A DNA stretch of 64,000 bases. Origin: Streptomyces armeniacus. Its GTDB lineage: Bacteria; Actinomycetota; Actinomycetes; Streptomycetales; Streptomycetaceae. A program made the translations under genes and the position numbers. Positions within the stretch are counted from its first letter, which is position 1. Each line of letters begins with the position of its first letter. Below, in pieces: positions 27,949 through 36,880 of the stretch. The notes below the pieces were generated by a model that did no database searches, had not been told where the DNA came from, and saw only the letters and a program-made list of their open reading frames with translations. The stretch is from contig NZ_CP031320.1 of the NCBI RefSeq assembly GCF_003355155.1, positions 7,146,570 to 7,210,569 on the forward strand, in the 5' to 3' direction.

Positions 27949-28114
27949 CCGCTTGGACTCGCCGGTCCCGGACTCCGGGGGGCGTTCCCTCGCTGCGGGC
28001 AATACATTAGCGCATGCCAGGGGGTGCGCCGAAATCGGTATCCGTGCCCGCCCCCGTGATCAGGCCGCGGGCAACCGGGGGCCAGGGAACCATCAGCAAG
28101 AGAAAGGGTGTGCC

Positions 28115-28411
28115 ATGCATCGCCTCACGTTCATCGCCGGGCTGGCCATCGGGTACGTGCTCGGCACGCGCTCCGGCAGGGAGCGCTATGAGCAGATGCG
28201 GGAGAGCGCACAGCAGTTCGCGCAGAACCCCGCTGTCCGCAACGCCGCCGAGTCCGCCGCGCACAACGGCCGCGACATGGCCACGAAGGCGTTCGACTCC
28301 GTCAACGAGAAGGTCGGGCACCGGCTGCCCGACTCCGTGACGGAGAAGGTGCAGGCGCTCCGCGACCGCCGTACGCCCGTGGACGACGATTGGGGTACGA
28401 GCGCGACGTAA
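28115..28411 (+). CDS. YtxH-like small protein
   Basis: A 98-residue protein starting MHRLTFIAGLAIGYVLGTRSGRERYEQMRESAQQF. A short N-terminal membrane helix with the GYVLGTRSGRERYEQ signature is followed by an amphipathic helical part (NAAESAAHNGRDMATKAFDSVNEKVG). Members are membrane-associated, with a general-stress link in Bacillus; the role here is unknown. AGAAAGGGTG precedes the ATG. Convergent with ligD. Confidence 0.83.
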   Translation: MHRLTFIAGLAIGYVLGTRSGRERYEQMRESAQQFAQNPAVRNAAESAAHNGRDMATKAFDSVNEKVGHRLPDSVTEKVQALRDRRTPVDDDWGTSAT

Positions 28412-28463
28412 CGCGACGTAAGAGGCGGGGAGCCGCCGGCGGTACCGAGGGGACGGGGGAGGT

Positions 28464-29351
28464 TCAGGGAAGGGGTGGCTGTGCCCGCGGCGGGTCGAAC
28501 AGGGGGGCCAGGAGATCGCCGTGCCGGCGCAGCCGCTCCGGCATGTCGCCCGCGAGGAACACCAGGTCGTCGGCGGTTTCCGCGGCCTCCAGCTCGCCCC
28601 ACGTGACGGGCGCGGAGACGGTCGGCGCGGACCTCGCGCGCAGGGTGTACGGGGTGGCCGTGGTCTTGGCCCACGAGTTCTGCGAGTGGTCGACGAACAC
28701 CTTCCCGGCCCGCAGTGACCTGGTCATGCGGTGCAGCGCGAGGTCGGGCAGCGCGGCCTCCGCCTCGCGTGCGAGCTGCTTCGCGTACGCGGACACCTCG
28801 GAGGAGTCCGCGGGCCGCAGCCCGGCGAGCAGGTGCAGTCCCTTGGCGCCGGAGGTCTTGGGCAGGGCGGTCAGCCCGTCCGCGGCGAGCCGATCGCGGA
28901 GCCAGACGGCGACCTCGCGGCACTCGAGGATGCCGGTGCCCTCGCCCGGGTCGAGGTCGAAGACGATACGGTCCGCCTGCCGCTCGGCCTCGGCACGCCA
29001 CTGCGGGGTGTGCAGCTCCAGGGCGGCGAGGTTGGCCGCCCACACCAGCGAGGCCAGGTCCTGGAGCAGGATCTGCTCGCCGGTACGGTCGCCGCTGCGG
29101 GTGACCTCGCAGCGGGTCACCCAGTCGGGGGTGCCCGGCGGCACGTGCTTCGCGAAGAACTTCTCCGCGTCCACGCCGTCCGGGCAGCGCAGGAACGAGA
29201 CGGGGCGGCCGTGCAGGTGGGGGAGGACGGCGTCGGCGACGGACGCGTAGTAGTGGACGCACTCGCCCTTGGTGAAGCCGCTGGCCGGATAGAGCACCTT
29301 GTCGAGGTTGCTGAGCGCCACTCGGTGGCCTTCGATGTCCGCTATGGGCAT
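28464..29351 (-). CDS. ligD: LigD primase-polymerase domain protein (NHEJ)
   Basis: A 295-residue stand-alone polymerase domain of the LigD type. It fills gaps at double-strand ends and prefers ribonucleotides. Seen: HYYASVADAVLPHLHGRPVSFLRCPDGV at the N-terminus, metal-binding Asp pair in DRIVFDLDPGEG, the PKTSGAKGLHLL block and DHSQNSWAKTTATPYTLRARS. No ligase or nuclease domain is attached, so the ATP ligase must be elsewhere. The ATG is chosen by the usual MPIADIEGHRVALSNLDKVLYP. Only 30 bp separate it from divergent ku. Confidence 0.93.
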   Translation of the reverse strand: MPIADIEGHRVALSNLDKVLYPASGFTKGECVHYYASVADAVLPHLHGRPVSFLRCPDGVDAEKFFAKHVPPGTPDWVTRCEVTRSGDRTGEQILLQDLASLVWAANLAALELHTPQWRAEAERQADRIVFDLDPGEGTGILECREVAVWLRDRLAADGLTALPKTSGAKGLHLLAGLRPADSSEVSAYAKQLAREAEAALPDLALHRMTRSLRAGKVFVDHSQNSWAKTTATPYTLRARSAPTVSAPVTWGELEAAETADDLVFLAGDMPERLRRHGDLLAPLFDPPRAQPPLP

Positions 29352-29381
29352 ATTCTGAGAGTCCCATAGAAGGGGCAGAAG

Positions 29382-30458
29382 ATGCGTTCCATCTGGAAAG
29401 GGTCCATATCGTTCGGGCTGGTCTCCATCCCGATCAAGGTGATTTCGGCCACTGAGAGTCACAGTGTGTCGTTCCGGCAGGTGCACACCGCCGACGGCGG
29501 GCGGATCCGGTACCGCAAGGTGTGCGAGCTCGACGGGCAGGAAGTGTCCAACGAGGAGATCGGCAAGGCGTACGAGACCGCCGACGGTACGAACGTCCAG
29601 CTCACGGACGACGAGCTGGCCTCGCTGCCGCTGCCGACGGCGAAGACCGTGGAGATCCTGGCGTTCGTGCCGGCCGAGGAGATCGACCCCATCCAGCTGG
29701 ACCGTTCGTACTACCTGGCGGGGGACGGCAAGAGCGCGAGCAAGCCGTACGTGCTGCTCAGGGACGCGCTGAGCCGGTCGGGCAAGGTCGCGATCGCCAA
29801 GCTCGCGCTGCGCGGCCGGGAGAGCCTGGCGATGCTCCGGGTCTACGAGGACACGCTGACGCTGCACATGATGCTGTGGCCGGACGAGATCCGGCCCGCG
29901 GAGGGGATGGCGCCGACGGAGAGCGTCGCCGTACGGGACGCGGAACTGGATCTGGCGGACACCCTCATGGAGACGCTGGGTGAGCTGGACATGGCGGACC
30001 TGCACGACGAGTACCGCGAGGCGGTCGAGGAGCTGGTCGCGGCGAAGGAGGAGGGCGTCGTTCCGGCGGAGGGCGAGCGGGCTCCGGCCAGGCCGGCGGG
30101 CACGGTCGTGGACCTGATGGCGGTGCTGGAGAACTCCGTGCAGGCGGCGCGGGAGTCGCGCGGCGAGGACGCCGGCGCCACGGTGCACGAGCTGCGGCAG
30201 CAGGGCGGGGCGGGCGGCGCGAAGAAGACCGCCGCGAAGAAGAAGGCGGCGTCCGGCGGCGCGCGGAAGGCGTCCGAGTCCGCGAGCCGGTCGAAGAAGA
30301 CGGCCGCGGCGAAGAAGTCCACCGCGGGGAAGAAGACCGCCGCCAAGAAGACGACAGCGGCCAAGAAGACCGCGTCGGCCAAGTCGGCGTCGAAGACGGC
30401 CGGTTCGAAGACCGCGAAGAAGACCGCCGCCAAACGGACGCCCCGCAAGTCCGCCTGA
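29382..30458 (+). CDS. ku: Ku protein with long Lys/Ala-rich tail (NHEJ)
   Basis: A 358-residue DNA-end binding protein that forms a homodimer ring and recruits LigD. The Ku core spans residues 1-255 (MRSIWKGSISFGLVSIPIKV, RYRKVCELDGQEVSNEEI, VEILAFVPAEEIDPIQLDRSYYL, ESLAMLRVYEDTLTLHMMLWPDEIR). Residues 270-358 are AKKT/AAKK repeats like a histone H1 tail, giving non-specific DNA threading in related Ku proteins. Ribosome site AGGGGCAGAAG. Divergent from ligD; promoters must overlap coding DNA. Confidence 0.96.
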   Translation: MRSIWKGSISFGLVSIPIKVISATESHSVSFRQVHTADGGRIRYRKVCELDGQEVSNEEIGKAYETADGTNVQLTDDELASLPLPTAKTVEILAFVPAEEIDPIQLDRSYYLAGDGKSASKPYVLLRDALSRSGKVAIAKLALRGRESLAMLRVYEDTLTLHMMLWPDEIRPAEGMAPTESVAVRDAELDLADTLMETLGELDMADLHDEYREAVEELVAAKEEGVVPAEGERAPARPAGTVVDLMAVLENSVQAARESRGEDAGATVHELRQQGGAGGAKKTAAKKKAASGGARKASESASRSKKTAAAKKSTAGKKTAAKKTTAAKKTASAKSASKTAGSKTAKKTAAKRTPRKSA

Positions 30459-30628
30459 CGCGGCCGGCCGCCTCCCGCCGCGGTACGGCCGTACTCCCGC
30501 GGTCGTACCGGCCGCGGCACCCGGCTGACACACGGAGTACGTGCCGGGCCTTCTCCCGAGTGATGCGCGTACGGGCCGTACGGCGGAGCCTGGTGCGAAC
30601 ATCCCCGGCACGTCGAGGAGGGCACGGG

Positions 30629-31024
30629 ATGGACGAGGAACTCAGGGAGTTCGGGCGGCGCTGGGCGGAGGCGGAGCGCCGCGGGGACGCCGCCGCGCTG
30701 GACCGTCTGCTCACCGAGGACTTCCACGGTGTCGGCCCGCGCGGCTTCGTCATCGGCCGGGACGAGTGGCTGGAGCGGTACTCCGACGACTGGCTGATCC
30801 ACGACTCGTTCGACTGGCGGCCGGTGCAGGTGCGCCGGTACGGGGACGCGGCGGTCGCGAACGGGGTGCAGAGCCAGCAGAGCACGTACGACGGCCGCGA
30901 CGTCGACGGGCACTTCCGCGTGACGCAGCTGCTGGTGCACGACGCGTACGGGTGGCGGCTCGCCTGCATCCATCTCAGTCCGATCGCGGAGCCGCCGCGC
31001 GTGGATCAGCCGGAGCACGCCTGA
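30629..31024 (+). CDS. NTF2-like/SnoaL-like domain protein
   Basis: A 131-residue protein with GAGGAGGG before the ATG. The fold pattern is helix-rich then beta cone: MDEELREFGRRWAEAERRGDAAALDRLLTEDFHGVGPRGFVIGRDEWLERY, then RVTQLLVHDAYGWRLACIHLSP. This matches DUF4440/SnoaL-type small enzymes or binding proteins. Substrate unknown. Alone between ku and the chitinase. Confidence 0.83.
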   Translation: MDEELREFGRRWAEAERRGDAAALDRLLTEDFHGVGPRGFVIGRDEWLERYSDDWLIHDSFDWRPVQVRRYGDAAVANGVQSQQSTYDGRDVDGHFRVTQLLVHDAYGWRLACIHLSPIAEPPRVDQPEHA

Positions 31025-31409
31025 GAGGGCGCGCACGTCCGCTGCGGGGCAACGGGCGGGCGGTGGCGGGGACTTGCCGCGTACTTCGGGTCAAGAAAGC
31101 GTAAATTTCCGGGAATTGGTCCAGTCCTTTAACGGGTGCGGAACCAGGAGCGGCGGTCCCGTACGCGTGTATTGGTACGGTCCAAGTCCCCGGTGCGTGC
31201 GTTGACACGTGCGCGAACTGCGGTTGCCTTGGAGGTCCATACCGCTGCGCAGCGCGTCCGGCGCCCCGAGCGACAGGACACGTTCACGCCACCGCCGGCC
31301 TCCCACGCGGGCACGGCGGTCACGCGGACGCGGACCGGCCGAGGGGCTACCCGATGACGGTCACCCCGGCACGGGCGGACGGCCCTCACCTCTACCCCCA
31401 AGGAGAGCC
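31025..31409 (+). promoter_or_regulatory. Chitinase upstream region with candidate chitinase-repeat/DasR-like site
   Basis: This 385-bp gap has no gene. TGGTCCAGTCCT at 31117-31128 differs by one base from the 12-bp direct repeat TGGTCCAGACCT described for Streptomyces chitinase promoters, which also overlaps DasR-type sites. A weaker related word CGGTCCAAGTCC lies at 31178-31189. Chitin-dependent control of the next gene is plausible. AAGGAGAG at 31400-31407 is its ribosome site. Confidence 0.45.
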
Positions 31410-33398
31410 GTGTCCATACGCAGATCCCGCAGAGCCGCAGTCAGACCCGGGCGCAGACCCGCGTCCACACCCGCGTCCGCACCCCGGCCGCGTTCCCGCC
31501 GCAGGCTGGTCGCCGTGGTCGGCGTCCTCGTACTGGCGCTGGCCGGTCTCACCGGACTGGCCGCCCCCGCGCCCGCCGCCCCCGCCCCAGCGGCCCCCGC
31601 GCAGGCAGCGGGCCCGCTCACCGCCGAGTTCAGCAGCTCCGGCAGCGGCTCGTCCTGGACGGGCAAGTTCGTGGTCCGGAACAACTCCGCTGCCGCGGTG
31701 GACGGCTGGTCGCTGGAGTTCGACCTGCCCGACGGCGTGACCGTCAGCGGCCACACCCACGGCACCGCGACCGTCAGCGGTTCGCATGTCACCGTGGCGC
31801 CCGCGCACTACAACTCGCGCGTGCCCGCGAACGGTTCCACCGAGCCGTACAGCTACACCTTCCAGGCGTCCGGCCCGCTCGCCGAACCGTCGGGCTGCCT
31901 CGTCAACGGCGACAAGTGCGACGGCACCCCCGCCGTACCGCCCGAGGCGCCCACGGGAGTCGCCGTCGCCGACACCACGGCGCGCACCGTCAGCCTGAAG
32001 TGGACGGCGGCCGCCAAGGGCGACTTCCCGGTGGCGTCGTACGAGGTGCTGCGCGGCGACACGGTGGTGGCCGCGAGCGCGACCACCGAGGCGACCGTAC
32101 GGGAGCTGGAGCCGGCGACGCGCTACGAGTTCGCCGTACGCGCCAAGGACACCCGCGGCAACACCGGCGAACCAAGCGCCCCCGTCGCCGCCACCACCGT
32201 CGACCCGGCCACCGACCCTGAACCGCCGACGGCACCGCGCAACCTGCGGGCAGGCGACGTCACCTCCAGCACCGTCGAGCTCAGCTGGGACGCGGCCACC
32301 GACAACCAGCGCGTCGCCGCGTACGACGTGTACCGCGGCCAGACGCTGGCCGACACCGTGCCCGCCGACGCCCGTACGAGCACGCTGACGGGGCTGTCGC
32401 CCGCGACCGAGTACCGGTTCACCGTCAAGGCGCGGGACGCCGCCGACAACGCCTCTCCGGCGAGCGACACGCTCACGGTCACCACAGACGAGGCCGTCGG
32501 CGACGGCGGCCACGCCGAGGTCGGCTACTTCGTGCAGTGGGGCATCTACGGCCGCCAGTACTTCGTCAGGAACCTCGACACCTCCGGCGCCGCGGCGAAG
32601 CTCGACGTGATCAACTACGCGTTCGGCAACATCCATCCCACGGACCTCACCTGCCTCAACGGCGTCACCAAGGGCACCTCGCCCGACCCCCAGGACCCCA
32701 ACCAGGGCGATGGCGCGGGCGACGCCGAGGCGGACTACGGGCGCGCCTTCTCCGCCGCCCAGTCCGTCGACGGCGTGGCCGACGACGGCTGGGGCAAGCT
32801 CCGCGGCAACTTCAACCAGCTGAAGAAGCTCAAGGCCAAGCACCCGCATCTGAAGATCGTCATCTCGCCGGGCGGTTGGACGTACTCCAAGTACTTCTCG
32901 GACGCCGCCAAGACGGACGCCTCGCGGAAGAAGTTCGTGAAGTCCTGCATCGACATGTACCTCAAGGGCGACCTGCCCGAGTACAACGGCGCGGGCGGCA
33001 AGGGCGTGGCCGCCGGGATCTTCGACGGCATCGACCTCGACTGGGAGTGGCCCGGCTCGCCCGACGGCCACCCCGGCAACCACTGGAGCCCGGAGGACAA
33101 GGCGAACAACACCGCATTGATCGCCGAGTTCCGCGAGCAGCTCGACGCGCTCGGCGGCGACCACAAGCTGCTGACCGCGTTCACCCCGGCCGACCCGAAG
33201 AAGGTCGAGGCGGGCTGGGACCTGCCCGAGATCGCCAAGGACATGGACATCTTCAACGTCCAGGGCTACGACTTCCACGGCGCCGGCAGCGACAACTCCT
33301 GGGAGCCGGACCGCACCGGCCACCAGGGCAATCTCTACGTCGACGAACAGACGCCGTACGAGAACGACTTCAGCGTCGACGGCGCCGTACAGCACTAG
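31410..33398 (+). CDS. GH18 chitinase with carbohydrate-binding and two FnIII domains, truncated at the 3' end
   Basis: A 662-residue secreted enzyme starting from GTG. Signal peptide to about residue 70 (RRRLVAVVGVLVLALAGLTG then Ala-Pro). CBM2-type module about 70-175 (SWTGKFVVRNNSAAAVDGWSLEF). FnIII domains about 178-265 and 272-362. GH18 from about 370: VGYFVQWGIYGRQYFV, LKIVISPGGWTYSKYF, catalytic DGIDLDWEWPG and VQGYDFHG. The domain then ends at FSVDGAVQH followed by TAG, about 80-100 residues early; the last strands and the substrate Trp are missing. The stop codon belongs to an abutting IS630-type remnant. Probably inactive or impaired. Confidence 0.88.
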   Translation: MSIRRSRRAAVRPGRRPASTPASAPRPRSRRRLVAVVGVLVLALAGLTGLAAPAPAAPAPAAPAQAAGPLTAEFSSSGSGSSWTGKFVVRNNSAAAVDGWSLEFDLPDGVTVSGHTHGTATVSGSHVTVAPAHYNSRVPANGSTEPYSYTFQASGPLAEPSGCLVNGDKCDGTPAVPPEAPTGVAVADTTARTVSLKWTAAAKGDFPVASYEVLRGDTVVAASATTEATVRELEPATRYEFAVRAKDTRGNTGEPSAPVAATTVDPATDPEPPTAPRNLRAGDVTSSTVELSWDAATDNQRVAAYDVYRGQTLADTVPADARTSTLTGLSPATEYRFTVKARDAADNASPASDTLTVTTDEAVGDGGHAEVGYFVQWGIYGRQYFVRNLDTSGAAAKLDVINYAFGNIHPTDLTCLNGVTKGTSPDPQDPNQGDGAGDAEADYGRAFSAAQSVDGVADDGWGKLRGNFNQLKKLKAKHPHLKIVISPGGWTYSKYFSDAAKTDASRKKFVKSCIDMYLKGDLPEYNGAGGKGVAAGIFDGIDLDWEWPGSPDGHPGNHWSPEDKANNTALIAEFREQLDALGGDHKLLTAFTPADPKKVEAGWDLPEIAKDMDIFNVQGYDFHGAGSDNSWEPDRTGHQGNLYVDEQTPYENDFSVDGAVQH

Positions 33399-33534
33399 TC
33401 TTCTGAGTCGGGAATTCTGTTCAGATAGCTGGCGAGGCGTTCGAGGATCTCGTCTGCGGTCTTGGTCCACACGTAGGGCTTGGGGTCGGTGTTCCATGCG
33501 GTGATCCAGGCACGGATGTCTTGGTCCGCAGCAC
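33395..33534 (-). mobile_element. IS630-type transposase C-terminal remnant
   Basis: On the minus strand about 45 codons read DQDIRAWITAWNTDPKPYVW then TKTADEILERLASYL and a final DSED stop, the typical C-terminus of IS630-family transposases (PYVWTKTADEIL). The stop TAG (33397-33395) overlaps the chitinase stop. The N-terminal 300 residues with the DDE triad are gone and no full inverted repeat is visible, so it is a dead fragment. Upstream homology stops at about 33534. Confidence 0.8.
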
Positions 33535-33548
33535 ACCCACGTCCCGAA

Positions 33549-33586
33549 GATGGGTTTAAGGGAGAGCGGCAGATGGGTTTAAGGGA
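33549..33586 (+). repeat. Direct repeat GATGGGTTTAAGGGA, two copies
   Basis: GATGGGTTTAAGGGA at 33549-33563 and 33572-33586, period 23 nt, sits just beyond the IS remnant and before a GTACGG-dense stretch (33600-33720). It may be a scar of the deletion that removed the rest of the insertion sequence. No gene here. Confidence 0.5.
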
Positions 33587-33745
33587 CAGCTACGGGGGCG
33601 CGGGGGCGGCGTGCGGCGGCACCGTACGGGAGCGGGCGCGCGCACCGTACGGACGCGGGCGCGCGCACCGTACGGGAGCGGATTTCGGAGGGACGCGTAC
33701 GGCGGCGCCGTACGGAAGTGCCGGGCGGAACCGCCGGATGGTGAG

Positions 33746-33817
33746 CTCCCCTGCCAGGACTCGAACCTGGAACGGACGGACCAAAACCGTCAGTGTTGCC
33801 GATTACACCACAGGGGA
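33746..33817 (-). tRNA. tRNA-Gln(TTG)
   Basis: Acceptor TCCCCTG pairs with CAGGGGA; discriminator G. The loop TTTTGGT gives anticodon TTG. The GTGGTGTAATCGGCAAC D arm and CCAGGTTCGAGTCCTGG T arm are standard for Gln. CCA is not encoded. Confidence 0.96.
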
Positions 33818-34019
33818 TCGTCAATCGCCCGAGGCAGACGCACGTTCGGCCTGCTCGGGCGACGCCTCTACTATGCCGCACCGCCGACCCTCGGTGCGAC
33901 GATATACGTGAGTGAGGTGCGAGAGCACTTCACGGCCGTGCCGCGGGCTTCGGCCAGCCGACTGTCCGTTATGCGCCTCGGCCGGAAAACCGGTCGCGAC
34001 CGGTCGTAGGCTGGGCGGT

Positions 34020-35507
34020 ATGACCGAGACGGGGGAAGTCGTTCGAGCGCGGGACGAGGGCGGCGGCGCGCGGGCGCCGGACGGCGGCGGCCCCTGGTGG
34101 TGGGAGCGCCGCCGGAGTTTCGTGTTCGATCTGGTCCTCGCCGTGCTCTCCGTCGCCGAGTGCGCGTTCGAGGGCGTGAAGTTCGGCAACGAGACCGGGG
34201 TGCCGGTGGCGCTCGGCGTCGTGATGGGCGTCTTCGTCGGCGCCGTCGTGCTGCTGCGGCGCCGCTACCCGATCGTCGCGGTGCTGGTGACCGTCGCGGT
34301 CACGCCCGCGCAGATGGGCCTCCTGCTCAGTGTCGTCGCGTTCTACACGCTGGCCGCGTCCGACGTACCGCGCCGGATCATCGGGCTGCTGGCCGGGATG
34401 CAGGTGGTCGGCGGCTTCGTGATCGCCTTCATCCGGATGCACCGGAGCATCGGCCAGGCACCGGACTTCGACCCGCCGATGTGGTTCATCCCGCTGATCT
34501 CGATGCTGATGTCCGTCGCGTTCACGGCGCCGCCCGTGCTGCTCGGCCTCTACGTCGGCGCGCGGCGCCGGCTGGTGGAGAGCCTGCGGGAGCGCGCGGA
34601 CGGCCTGGAGCGGGAGCTGTCGCTGCTCGCGGACCGGGCGGAGGAGCGCGCCGAGTGGGCGCGCAACGAGGAACGCACGCGCATCGCGCGGGAGATGCAC
34701 GACGTGGTCGCGCACCGGGTGAGCCTGATGGTCGTGCACGCGGCGGCGCTGCAGGCGGTGGCGCTGAAGGACCCGGAGAAGGCGTCGAAGAACGCGGCGC
34801 TGGTGGGCGACATGGGCCGCCGCGCCCTCACCGAACTCCGCACGATGCTGGGCGTGCTGCGCGCCGGCGACTCGGCGAACGAGCCTGCTTCCGCTTCCGC
34901 CTCCGCCTCCGCCTCCGCTTCCGCCTCCGCTTCGGCCGAGGCTTCCGCTTCGGCCCCGGCCCCGCTGGCCCGGTTCGCGGCGGCCGCCTCGGGCGCGGCG
35001 GACGCGGACGCGGACCGGGCGGGCGGCGCCGGAACGCCGTCCGGTGGCGGCAGCGCGGACGGCGACGGACAGCAGGGCCGTACGGGCGGCGGTACGGGCA
35101 GCGGGCCGACGCTCGGCGAACTGGACGCGCTCGTAGGGCAGTCGCGGGAAGCGGGCATGGCCGTCGAGCTGACCGTCGAGGGCACCCGCACCGGATACGC
35201 GGCCCGGGTCGAGCAGACCGCGTTCCGCGTCGTGCAGGAGGCGCTCACGAACGTGCACAAGCACGCGGCCGGCGCCCGTACCCGCGTGCGGCTGGCGCAC
35301 CGCGAGGACGAGGTCGCGCTCCAGGTCGAGAACGAGCCGCCGGCGGAGGGCGTGGCCGACGCGGGCCTGCCCAGCGGCGGCAACGGGCTGGTGGGCATGC
35401 GCGAGCGGGTCACGACGCTGGGCGGCGTCTTCGTGTCGGGGCCGACGGACTCGGGCGGTTTCCGGGTGTCCGCCGTGATCCCCAAGGAGGGCGGCGGCCC
35501 GGCCTGA
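34020..35507 (+). CDS. Orphan HisKA_3 sensor histidine kinase with Ala-Ser repeat linker
   Basis: A 495-residue membrane kinase of the NarL-partner type. Residues 1-35 are polar; about five membrane helices occupy 38-185 (FVFDLVLAVLSVAECAFEG, ALGVVMGVFVGAVVLL, AVLVTVAVTPAQMGLLLSVVAFY). A coiled segment precedes HisKA_3 with the phospho-His near 227 in AREMHDVVAHRVSLMVVHAAALQ. A low-complexity insert (Ala-Ser repeats at about 282-320 and a Gly-rich part to 370) splits it from the ATPase domain (VVQEALTNVHKHAAGARTRV, GGNGLVGMRERVTTLGG). No response regulator gene adjoins it: a tRNA lies before and a convergent coiled-coil gene after. Confidence 0.9.
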   Translation: MTETGEVVRARDEGGGARAPDGGGPWWWERRRSFVFDLVLAVLSVAECAFEGVKFGNETGVPVALGVVMGVFVGAVVLLRRRYPIVAVLVTVAVTPAQMGLLLSVVAFYTLAASDVPRRIIGLLAGMQVVGGFVIAFIRMHRSIGQAPDFDPPMWFIPLISMLMSVAFTAPPVLLGLYVGARRRLVESLRERADGLERELSLLADRAEERAEWARNEERTRIAREMHDVVAHRVSLMVVHAAALQAVALKDPEKASKNAALVGDMGRRALTELRTMLGVLRAGDSANEPASASASASASASASASAEASASAPAPLARFAAAASGAADADADRAGGAGTPSGGGSADGDGQQGRTGGGTGSGPTLGELDALVGQSREAGMAVELTVEGTRTGYAARVEQTAFRVVQEALTNVHKHAAGARTRVRLAHREDEVALQVENEPPAEGVADAGLPSGGNGLVGMRERVTTLGGVFVSGPTDSGGFRVSAVIPKEGGGPA

Positions 35508-35576
35508 GCCCGCCCGTACGGTGCGTCCGCGCCGGGACGCGCACAGGGGCGCACACGCACCCGTACGGTGCCGCCG

Positions 35577-36527
35577 TCAGCGTTCGGTGGCCTTCGCCTG
35601 CGCCGGCACGGCCGGCACCGGCTCCTGCTCCTCTTCCTGCTCGTCCTCGTCCTCCCCGAGGCCCTTCCCGGTGAGCGTCGCGAGGCTGTTGCGGATGTGC
35701 GTCATCCGCGCGCGGAGCTCCTCGGCCCGTTCCGCATGCTCCCGCTGCACCCGTTCCGTCTCGCGCTCGGTGCGCTCCTCGCGGGCACGGGCCTTCGCGA
35801 GGATCGACGCGCTCTGCGTCTCCGCGTCCTCCTGCTGCCGCCGGGCCGCCTCCTCCGCCTCCGCCTGCGTGCGCTGCGCGTCCACGAGCACGCGGCGGGC
35901 GTGCTCGTCGATCTCGGCGACGCGGGCCTCGGCGGCGCTCGCCCGGTCGGCCAGCTCCTGGTCCAGCGCCTCGGACCGGCTCGCGTGGTCCCGCTGCTGG
36001 TCGGCGAGGAGCGCGGCGCACCTGCGGTCCATCTCGTCCAGCGCCTCCGCGGCGGCCGTCCGGAGCGCCTCCGCCTCGGACCGGGCCGCCTCCCGCAGCT
36101 CGTCGGCCTCCGCCCGCCGCGTGGACAGCTCGAGGGCGGCGGCGTCCTCCGCGGCCGCCCGTACGTCCTCCGCCGCGGTCTGCGCCGCCTGCCGCGCCGC
36201 GTCCGCGTCCGCCTCGGCCTCCTCGGTGCCGCGCCGCGCGTCGTCCTGGGCGGCGGCGCGCACGCCGTCCGCCTCCTCCTCGACGGTGGCCAGCAGCAAC
36301 TGCGCGCGCGTGCCCAGCGACTCGTACGTCTGCTCGGGCAGCGTGGCGACGAGGCCGCGCAGCCGCTCCGCCTCGTCGGACAGCTCCTGCATCAGCACGG
36401 TCAGCTCGTCGGTCCGCGTCTGCGCGGCGTCCCGCTCCTCGTACAGGTCGGAGACGCGGCCGTCGACCTGTGCGGGACGGTAGCCACGGCGTACGACGAC
36501 GAAACCGTGCGGCGACGACGTACTCAT
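35577..36527 (-). CDS. Long coiled-coil protein, DivIVA/Scy-FilP-like
   Basis: A 316-residue Glu/Ala/Arg-rich protein. Residues 1-25 (SPHGFVVVRRGYRPAQVDGRVSDLYEERD) look like a DivIVA-type start (GYRPAQVD); nearly everything from 25 to 290 is heptad-like coiled coil with many AEA/RAE units. In Streptomyces such proteins are often called cellulose-binding proteins and belong with Scy, FilP and DivIVA, which organise tip growth. A cytoskeletal or scaffold role is inferred. An acidic end (EDEDEQEEEQEP) follows the coil. Confidence 0.8.
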   Translation of the reverse strand: MSTSSPHGFVVVRRGYRPAQVDGRVSDLYEERDAAQTRTDELTVLMQELSDEAERLRGLVATLPEQTYESLGTRAQLLLATVEEEADGVRAAAQDDARRGTEEAEADADAARQAAQTAAEDVRAAAEDAAALELSTRRAEADELREAARSEAEALRTAAAEALDEMDRRCAALLADQQRDHASRSEALDQELADRASAAEARVAEIDEHARRVLVDAQRTQAEAEEAARRQQEDAETQSASILAKARAREERTERETERVQREHAERAEELRARMTHIRNSLATLTGKGLGEDEDEQEEEQEPVPAVPAQAKATER

Positions 36528-36880
36528 GAGAGCCCCTTCACTCAGCTTCGTTCAGCGACACGACAGGTGGCACTTCATCCTTGGCAGCGGGGGTGCGGTC
36601 AAAACGCGGCAGTCCGCCCGGTCCCGCGTTCCAGGATGCGTCATGTGTGCCGCGCGGCCGTAATCGCCACATCCCCTCGCAACTGATCAAAAACCCCGCG
36701 CGCGACCCGCCCGCGAGCGCGCCGTCGCGGCCCCGACCCTACCGCTCTGACCTGGTGTTCAGCACGCCGGGGCGGGGGCGTGCGGGGCGCGCGCACGCGT
36801 CAGTACACCGGTGCCAGAGGCCACCCGTGTGGGTGAATCCCGGGCCCCGGAATGACCCGTTCCGCAAGCTTTCCGTACGG
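36528..36880. other. Gap upstream of the coiled-coil gene
   Basis: No gene is supported in these 353 bases. The part next to 36527 should hold the coiled-coil promoter. GATCAAAAACCCCGCGCGCG near 36685 is a local AT-rich spot, and the sequence before 36881 is the untranslated tail of the minus-strand deaminase operon. No clear terminator stem was found. Confidence 0.4.
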
